Shown: positions 54,401-64,000 of the stretch, in pieces | Layout of the letters: each line of letters begins with the position of its first letter | Position numbering within the stretch: position 1 is the stretch's first letter | NCBI GenBank assembly: GCA_949752745.1 | Contig: OX457031.1 | Span: forward strand, 25,682,081-25,746,080 | From: Protula sp. h YS-2021 | Lineage: Eukaryota; Annelida; Polychaeta; Sabellida; Serpulidae | Direction: 5' to 3' | Length of the DNA: 64,000 nucleotides | Made by a program: the position numbers and the translations under genes | Notes under the pieces: generated by a model | The model's database searches: none | Told to the model about the DNA's origin: nothing | What the model saw: the letters and a program-made list of their open reading frames with translations, nothing else

Positions 54401-55596
54401 TTCTGCACAGATGTAATGATTATAGTACTTACAAATTTTCTAGCACGACCGTGGTAACCAACGCGTTTTATCATAATTCTTTTATCATTTTTCACTCATA
54501 CGCGAAAGCGAACCAACGCTGCAGTAAAAATTGTATCAATTTGAATTCGTTCCATTTCTTGAGTGTTATGCCACTTCCTACCTTCAAAAAGCCACTCACT
54601 GCTGTTAGAATACAAATAATTATCAATCGCTTCCAGCATTCCATTCCCATATATCTTTTCCCTCAAAACCGGTTTATTTGTTTACTGGTTCAGTTTTAAA
54701 TTGTTTTACAAGTACATTTTCCACAGCCTTCGTACCAGTTAGATTTGGCAGAAACCTAAATCCCATCATCAAGGGCCTGGCAATGAAAATCTCTTGTGAA
54801 AAGAACTTCATTATTAAACATCTCTGTACATATTTATAACAATTTTAACGTATTTCTAATTTATCGAGATTGCATTTCGCAGTCTTTATAAGACTTTTTC
54901 GATGAATGATTTTTTTTTCTTCAGCCAATACTGGTTGATGATGTTATACGAAGCGTGAGCAGATATTTGAAAGATACTTTATTCGTCTATACTACAGGGT
55001 TAATGCAAAAAATTTACAATCAAACTTCCGTTCGAAAGAGCCTTTTAGTACTGTATCGGTCATGTGGGAGATGAGATAAAATTGGCAATTGTAGATCATA
55101 ACAGGACACACAATATATGTTACATTCGGACTCCTCCAAATAAGTCATCCTTATTTTGCCATACTTCACAAAATAAATTTTCCTTTCAAACGCGGGTGAC
55201 AATCTTCTTCGTTATTTATAGGCCGGAACGTAAACAAAAATTGGACAGTTGAATCCGGAATCGGACGTTTCTGCAATTTAACGAAGAAATTTTGCAAAAA
55301 GGGTATTATGTGTATGAACTTACAGTATATGTTTCAATAATAGAGACTACTATGCAGGATTTGTGCAACTTTTTCTTAAAATTTATCATTTTCTTATTGC
55401 CCACTGTACATATCTATATTTGGATTACAGGTCACGGCTACACCAGTCCCAGCGGACCTTTTCTATCCTCCTAAGACAGAAATTAAACGTTATGTTTCAG
55501 TAATAGAAATAGTTACTGATCTGAACTTTCGAGACTATGGATCTTTCGGCGAACGTTCAAGGACATCGGGATGCGGACTAGTACACTTTTTCTCAA
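51478..55596. other. Upstream of the START gene, no gene seen
   Basis: AT-rich DNA with scattered open frames that resemble no protein family. The START promoter should be near 51.5 kb but no clear element was identified. Confidence 0.4.
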
Positions 55597-55941
55597 TAAG
55601 CCAATTCGCACTTTCGGATTTTGCCGGTGGAGGTTTTGGTTCGACTGAAAATGTTGGGGGATAAATTATAAAGAAATGATAAGGGGAAAATCTCAAAATT
55701 CTAATTTTCTTTCAACATGCACACTTTCAAATATATAAAGCCATCACATGATCTTTTAAAAACTATTTTACATATTATTCAGTCCCTTTAATAACCAACA
55801 TGTGAATATGTTTCGGGCAAAATGGAATTTTGTTGATTTTTGCCGTTTTTTCCCTATCATTTCTTTATATCCTTATCCCACCTGAATTCAGCCGAAACAC
55901 AAAAACTTTTCGGCAAAAGTCAAAAGTGCGAATTGGCTTAT
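55597..55941. mobile_element. MITE with CCAATTCGCACTTT ends, copy 2
   Basis: AAGCCAATTCGCACTTTCGG at the left and AAAAGTGCGAATTGGCTTAT at the right are inverted. About 345 bp, matching the copy at 39331-39670 in reverse orientation, including the central CATGATCTTTTAAAA / TTTAATAACCAACATGTGAA blocks. Confidence 0.8.
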
Positions 55942-56331
55942 AGCATAAAAAAAAACACAAACAAACACTGAGCACTATCTACTCGTAGACCGAGGAAATC
56001 CCCAAGACTGGTGCCGGTTGATCGATCAGTTTTGTTTTCTTTACACAAAACATAAATAGCTTCGATAATTTCCATATATATACCAGCGTTCTATGGTATG
56101 CTTCTATTCTGCACCTAAAATTGGGAATTACAACAAACATTGCACACAAAATATTTTACGGTCTAACCTGCTTCCGCCTTGTTGTGGTGTGATATCGTAC
56201 GATTGTGACGTCAGTAGAAGATTTCCTTTCCGGAAAATCTACGAGCACTGCGACGATTTTGTGGGAAATGAAATTACCATATAAGCATGCTAAATTTATA
56301 CCCAAATCCACTCTAGAGCATGTTGCTCCAT

Positions 56332-56340
56332 TATATATAA
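56332..56340 (+). promoter_or_regulatory. Possible TATA box
   Basis: TATATATAA 58 bp before the ATG of the candidate secreted peptide. AT-rich context makes chance likely. Confidence 0.25.
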
Positions 56341-56397
56341 GCAATACCAAACATTCAAAAATTTTACAGACACTGGTAGCGTGAACCGCGAAAAACA

Positions 56398-56514
56398 ATG
56401 AAAAGGAGCGTGTTGTTTACAACAGCCACTATATTAACACTATTCTGCGGTTATACTTTGCCACAGGAATTTAGTCGCTACAGAAATGAGGTCGGGACGT
56501 CTTTTTGTGAATAA
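56398..56514 (+). CDS. Candidate secreted short protein or first exon, 38 codons
   Basis: ATG, then a basic start and a hydrophobic run (KRSVLFTTATILTLFCGYTL) like a signal peptide, then PQEFSRYRNEVGTSFCE and stop. Either a very short secreted peptide or exon 1 of a gene whose next exons I could not find. A TATA-like box lies upstream. No family recognised. Confidence 0.25.
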   Translation: MKRSVLFTTATILTLFCGYTLPQEFSRYRNEVGTSFCE

Positions 56515-56519
56515 ATTAC

Positions 56520-57535
56520 AATTTGTTTGTTTTCTTTTAAAACTATCGCAGGTTTAGGCTGTACGGCTTGCTTTCTGCCTGTGTAAAAGAGCGTGAAATC
56601 TTTTCTGGCTTGTAATTGGTTAAACTCGGCCGTGATTCGCAAATTTTCGGTACCTTAGATTCTTGACAGTGAATATACCCGATGTCCACCCCAGACATCT
56701 TATCGCCATATCGCCATGCCACTACGTGTTGTACCTTGGACCAAGTGACTACCGTCGAGGGAATTGCTGCTATATATAAAGCAAACCTTATTCACGCATT
56801 CACAGCATTCACGGCCATACAATACAAGCTACATCAAGTTCTTTTAATGACCCAAAATTCTGTCCACCTCCAACCACTTCCTTTCCTCTTAATCCTCATA
56901 TAAGCATCTGTATGTCATTTTTGTTTGCACTTTCCCTTCTCCTTCCCCATCTTTCTCTATAAACCAGTTCATGGTTTAAGTGCTCATGCTTAGTACAGGA
57001 AACGCGCAAAATTCCAGGATGGGAAATATTAATGTATCAAATAAGAACAATGCACTAAAAGGTGATTTTCTCTACCACTGAGTGCTAGGAAAATTTATTC
57101 ATGACATTATTATAATGCGTTTCTAACACAAAGGGAGAACCATATAATTTCAAAATAATTTTGTCCTTTTTTGCGCAAATCTTGTAGTGAAACTGTAAAT
57201 CCGCTTATTCTTGCATTAATATCAAGAAATAATTTTGTTAATTTTGTTGCTTTGGTTTTAACCCCTCTCATTGTATTTAATGTATAAGTAATACCCTTCC
57301 CCCTCCTTCTCTCTCCCTTGTCGTACGAAATGTGTTGAAGGTATATGTATTCATGTTTTCTTTTTGTTGACTCGACCACATTTCACTACCTTCTCATATC
57401 GTACTTATAACGTAGATTCTTTATTATATAGTTTGGTAATGCTGGACTTTTGGGCACTTTCAGTACATCTACTTTGGGTTGTTTTTACTTTAACAAATTG
57501 TAAAATCAAACAAAGAAGTAGCAAAAAATAATAAA
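56520..57535. other. Intergenic, no gene seen
   Basis: Non-coding; nothing recognised. Confidence 0.4.
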
Positions 57536-57580
57536 ATTAATAAATAAATAAATAAATCAATCAATCAATAAATAAATAAA
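57536..57580. repeat. AAAT/AATC microsatellite
   Basis: AAATAAATAAAT and AATCAATCAATC runs, about 45 bp. Confidence 0.8.
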
Positions 57581-57839
57581 GTTTACATGAAACTTTTGTT
57601 CGAGTTCAGTTGAAAGTACTGTGCCTGACTCTGTTAAATTATTCGGATATCGTGGCTGGATTTAAGCAGCTGTGTCATACTCTTAATTATGGTTTAGAAG
57701 AGTAACGGCACTAGACGTTTTGTAAATTTTTATTGAAAATTTTATGATACTCTTCTTAGTGACAAGTTTTCTGTTTAAAACACATCCAGTTTAACGTTCA
57801 GTACCTCTGCAAATAACATTTATATTTTCACATTCTACA

Positions 57840-59172
57840 GAATTTCAAAACCTACACCAACCGGACCCTGCAGAACTGGTTAAAATAAGACCGTGTGCAA
57901 TAGCGCTCGATATTGACATCAACGCCCGAACACCAAGCGAAATTAAAAAAAAACACATTTAAATCTCTGAAGAATGGTAATGCCTTGGGCCATGATTCCA
58001 TACACGCCGAAATACTACAAGTAGATATCGACACAACGACCCAAACAATGACAAGCTTGCTTAAAACTGTATGGACTAGCAATACCATTCCCGGAGACAG
58101 GTCCAAAGGCCTCATAGTAAAACTATCAAACAAAAGAGACGTGCAAAACTGCGACCTCTGGCGCAGCGTCATGCTACTATCACTAACGAGTAAACTATTT
58201 TGTTAAATCCCCCTTGCAATAATAGAAAGGGCAGTAGATGAATTGTTAAGAGAGGAGCAGGCAGGTTTCATACCGGACAGAGAGCTCTGCGCAAGATCAT
58301 TAGCAGAGTTTAGAGTGGAACACCCCCTACTTATCAACTTTGTCGACTCAAAAAGACATTCGAAAGTGTACATCGGAATACCCTACAAAATCTTGACCTG
58401 ACCATGAGGTTCTAGAATCGCTTCTAATGCAGCGTTATTCTAAATAATGGAATTTCAGACTTGTTGAAAGTCTAGTGTGGGGTCCGAAAAAGGCTGTGTT
58501 CTCTCACCAATATTATTCCTCTGTTCTCGGTTGGAGGATTTAGATTTTGCGGATGACATCGCCCTGCTGTCAACTACCCTACCAATATGCAAGGGAAAAC
58601 GAACAGGTTCAGTACATATGCCATGCAAACCGGACCCAATATAAACTCTTAAAAAGCCTCAGTCATCCGGATAAATACCCAGTTAACAGTCCCAATCGAA
58701 CATGAACTGCAAAAACTTGAGGAATTCTAGGACTTCACCTGCCTGGGTAGCATAATCAGTGAAGAAAAAAACGTCACGAAGAAAGACATTATGGCAACGC
58801 TTGAGAAAGCTAGTGATGCATTTGCCATGCTAAGACCTATATGGAAGTCTAACCAAATAAGCTAAAAAATCAAGACCCAACTATATAACAGCAACGTAAA
58901 AGCAGTCTCTTGCATGGCTCAGAATGTTGCAGAGTCACGAGTAAGGTGGCTTGGACATGTGCTGAGGATGGAACAATCGCGCATACCGAAAACAGCCCTG
59001 GGATTGACGCCCACTGGGAAGAGGAAACGTGGACGTCCAAAACCCACATAGCGGAGGACAGTCGTTAACGAACTGGTCGAGCTAAATATATCCTGGGGTT
59101 AAGCTCAACACGACCCAAATGGCGAAAGATGGTTGTGGCCTTATGTCTCACCAGGGACAAAGAGGATAATTA
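57840..59172 (+). pseudogene. RTE-like LINE reverse transcriptase remnant
   Basis: Fragments in order: TPSEIKK, then after a frameshift SLKNGNALGHDSIHAEILQ, NKRDVQNCDLWRSVMLLS, REEQAGFIPDR, LLINFVDS; DFADDIALLS (the FADD box with its two catalytic Asp kept); a decayed thumb; then RVRWLGHVLRMEQSRIPKTA, KRKRGRPKPT, VVNELVELNISWG. The endonuclease half is missing, as in 5'-truncated LINEs. Many stops and frameshifts. Confidence 0.8.
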
Positions 59173-60694
<1,522 letters not shown>

Positions 60695-63600
60695 TATGAA
60701 GTGTTTGGCATAAAAGCCACAAATATTGGCTGTAAAGTTTGGCAGAGTAGTAACTTCCAAAGGAAGAGGAGCCTGGTCTGACCTGGTCCGGTAGGGTCAA
60801 ATGTATTTTCATAACATTTAAGCCTGTCGCTTCTGCATTATTCGTGCGACCTGGGCACGACTGCAAACGAAAAACACCTTTCATGTGCGACATAACTGAC
60901 CAAGCTTGAGCCCTATGGAGCCCTATGGATACACCACAAATCTGCAGGAGAGAACGCCTCTGTTTGATCCACATTAGGGTCGAACATATATTTTCGACTA
61001 GATTCCAGAAGTTTTTGGAACAATATTTTCTCAATGCTGATACCCAGAAACATATTTCCAATTCCCTCTCTACATCGGTGTCTTTTTACTTGATAATCCA
61101 TCTTCATGCATCTATAATATAACTTTTTAAAAAATCTTGTGTGACTTAAAGTCATACTTTTAAAGTTTCTAGCAAAGTTACCACATTGATCCTCAAAAAG
61201 AACCACTTTAGAAACAGGAAATACACTTGGACTCACATATGAGGTGTGTCTAGCCAAGGAAAAACACGGTTGAATAGTTATTAGCCAACAAATAAATCTT
61301 TTTATTTTTGGAGTGAATCGCAATAAAAATACTAATACTAATTTTTAGCATATTATATAATTAAAAAGAGAGTAAGTTAAAAGTAAATGCTCATAGAGAT
61401 GCTTGTATATTGGTAGAATTAATAAGTATTTATAATATGGACACACTATTGTTTCATTCAAAATTGCATCCGTCACTAAGCAATGTGAAAGATGAATATT
61501 TCCTTTACATTTGATGCACTTCATATTTTATGTACAGTGACACATATACGATGGAAGAGCGAAAGTTCAATGATAAATTAGGCTTTCTTTTTAAATGGAG
61601 ATTTCCGGGTTTTATTATCAGTAGATTAAAAACACTGGTCACCATTTTGGGTGTAGGCAATGGTATCTCCTATATGCACTGTGATTACGCCAAATTGATA
61701 TGAAATATAGAATTAAGAGCTTTACTTAGCAGAATATTAAAAATAAGCCTAGGAAAGAAAGATATCTCTTTCGAGTGAATGAATATTGTAATTTTTACGC
61801 CAGCGCCCCGTCATTAAATCTTAATCTCTGATTTTGAAACATTGGTATGTAAGAAAAGAGTAGATATTGAAATGCATAGAGCGTGCGCCGTCTTTAAAAT
61901 ACAGTTCCACAAAGTCTGTGCTATAGATATATTTAATTTAGTTGAACAAATTACGGTCGCCTTGAAAAATGACTCATTGAATTCAAATATCTATTGCCAG
62001 TCTTGATCAAGTATTCAGTCATCATAACAGTTTGTTGGTTTGCTTTAGTGCGATCTACTCTTTATTCGACGTCATCCTTCATAGACACGTGATATTTGTG
62101 TATCACTGCTGATGTATGCGTATTAACACAAGCGGTGTTTAACTTTGAGCTCCATGCCTTTAGGAAAAGGGTAAACTGAACATCAAGAAGATAAGTTCTC
62201 TAGGAAAATCTGTTTTTTAAGCCACTGAATTTGATGACATATAAATCCAGGGCCGTACATGTAGAGAGTTACAAACGAAACTAGTCGAAAGCCTTATTTA
62301 TAACACAAAACTGGGTTCTTTTCTTGTGGTTTGAGATGATGAATGCAATACTAGAGTCAAGTAGAACAAGTAATACAATTCTCTGTTCAAGTAACGAATC
62401 TAAGGACTATGCTCGGAAAGAGATTTCAAGCGATTTTGGGGATTTTCTAGCCGTCTGTTAAACTTTTATATTTAATTATACTCTACTTAATCACCCATAG
62501 AGTACCTAAGGTATTATGGTCAGCTGGGGCATTTGTCTTTTTTTTACATAGCACTTGAAGAAGAACATTCAATACAAATTTAAGAAGAGATGTGGGTATT
62601 CTGTCGAAGATTTGTTTAGTTAATTGTTGACCAAAGTAAAAACCTGTGTCAATTGAAAGATTTAAAATATCAAGAATTTGTTTAATGGTTGTTATTGCAG
62701 CATCTCGAGCACTTATTCCATGAAAACCACCATTAGTTTCTCAGTTGTATCTCATGAATAATTCACAAATAAAATAGCTAACCAGGAGTTTCTGATGTTT
62801 TGTGGTTATGACCGAGTCATACTGACAGTATTAACAAAAATGATGCTCGTACACAGGCAACAGAACACTATAATGTGCAGTTTTCGTAATACTTATTGTG
62901 ATTATTTAGTCATCTTTGGCTCATTTACGAGCAGTACCATTAGCCGTATTAATTTTCTTCAACCACTTTTGTCAGTCTCTTCAACGCCTTCTTTTGATTC
63001 ATTATCAAAAGACTAATTATAAGTTCCAATTTTGATAAACTTTGTTGCGGCCAACGCATACTTCTCGAGTATATTGATTGGGTTTTGCCATCCTATTAAA
63101 CCAGTTTATTAAATATCAATAACTATGTAATAAATTGAGCAAATAACGTTTCGAAGTTTTCTAATAAAAATATTTAGCACTTTTTGAGGTAACAAATTAG
63201 CTTAATATGTTACTGATCATAATTTAATATATTTGCAAAGTAAGATGCTATTTCTGTTTATGGTAAATGCATCATAAAATCAAACCCTAATAGCATCGTG
63301 CACCATTTTCATTCGCCGCCAGAAAATGCAATTGTTGATACGTAAACTTCAGTACAAGAAGGTCAGAGATCATCTAGGCGACAGGCATATATTGATTCTA
63401 ATTAAATTAAGAGCTGACAGCCGAAGAGAAATCGACGCCATAGGAATTCATAAGGTTCAAGATCGGTTAACTAAGGTTAAGCTTCCTCAAGTTTGCTTTT
63501 TGGCTGCTATTTTGCAACATTGGATCTTAACAAAAGTTTCAGATCATTTATCATATATCAGTTTAATACACCTTAAAAGGCATTATTAAATTTAAATTTT

Positions 63601-64000
63601 CCATATTAGTTATAGAGCAAGGGATTATTACTCCCCCTGCCTGTGTCCATAGATAGTCGCGTTGTCTTCTTTTCTAACACTTTTTCTTTGTATGAGCACA
63701 TTATTATGCTCCAGTAAACATTGAAACAATAAATATCTGAAGGTGCGATAATTGTTAACTAACTCCCAAGCTGTCTTTTAAATTGCACTCAGTTGTATTT
63801 TGTTATCAGTGGCTGTGTAATATCCTTAGACGCTGTGCTAGAAATATTTTTGTTACCTTCATGGAGCTGTATTTCCTATGAGGTGTTTATTTTATGAAAT
63901 GGGAAACAGATCAGTCAGCGGCAATCACTGATTTCAAATACTATTGAAAAACCAATCTTCCTTTGGGTCCCTGGTCAGCCTATCACGCACAACATGAAGT
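60695..64000. other. Right end of window, no gene recognised
   Basis: AT-rich. One open minus-strand stretch at about 62515-62768 (84 codons) has a protein-like composition but no recognised family. Other open frames look random. Confidence 0.35.

Overview
The window is animal (metazoan) nuclear DNA. It is AT-rich, its genes are split into small exons with GT-AG (and apparently two GC-AG) introns, and most of the sequence is intron, degenerate transposon or tandem repeat. The repeat types (a ~145-bp degenerate unit with a GTGGAGG-like core, ACGTTG/GACGTC-rich elements, Tigger, MULE, Tc1 and RTE-like LINE remnants, many poly-G/C runs) and the protein families suggest a marine invertebrate. I lean towards a lophotrochozoan, perhaps a mollusc, but this is inference. 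There is no bacterial-style operon. All gene models below were assembled by eye from splice sites, reading phase and homology.

Layout. (1) 223-8858, minus strand: the first five coding exons of a type II Golgi-membrane sulfotransferase like CHST15; the 3' exons lie beyond the left edge. Its large intron holds a degenerate tandem repeat and a nest of transposons (a Tigger transposase split by a MULE and by a CCGGGG-rich element). (2) 8859-14400: no gene recognised; a ~110-127-bp tandem repeat at 10.6-11.2 kb. (3) 14413-16257, plus: an intronless GT61-family glycosyltransferase of 614 residues. (4) 17.4-19.7 kb: a decayed Tc1/mariner copy and a Tigger-type MITE. (5) 21353-40355 (possibly to 43951), plus: the centrepiece, a 15- or 16-exon DEG/ENaC-type ion channel. 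Its extracellular finger region carries an inserted long-form C-type lectin domain followed by a ~350-residue Thr-rich mucin-like repeat (31 copies of an 11-residue unit). The 15 exons keep phase at every junction and give a 1158-residue protein. (6) 46406-51477, minus, convergent with the channel: a StAR-type START-domain protein in six visible exons. A central START exon is not found, and an intron holds a 1-kb minisatellite with a 72-bp higher-order unit. (7) 51.5-64 kb: mostly non-coding, with one MITE, one possible secreted-peptide start, an RTE-like LINE remnant and a long TA microsatellite.

The genes do not form an obvious pathway. Two are probable Golgi glycan-modifying enzymes (sulfotransferase, GT61), one is a cell-surface channel with a potentially glycan-binding and heavily O-glycosylated ectodomain, and one is a lipid (sterol) carrier. 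The strongest candidate for something undescribed is the lectin-mucin-DEG/ENaC fusion.
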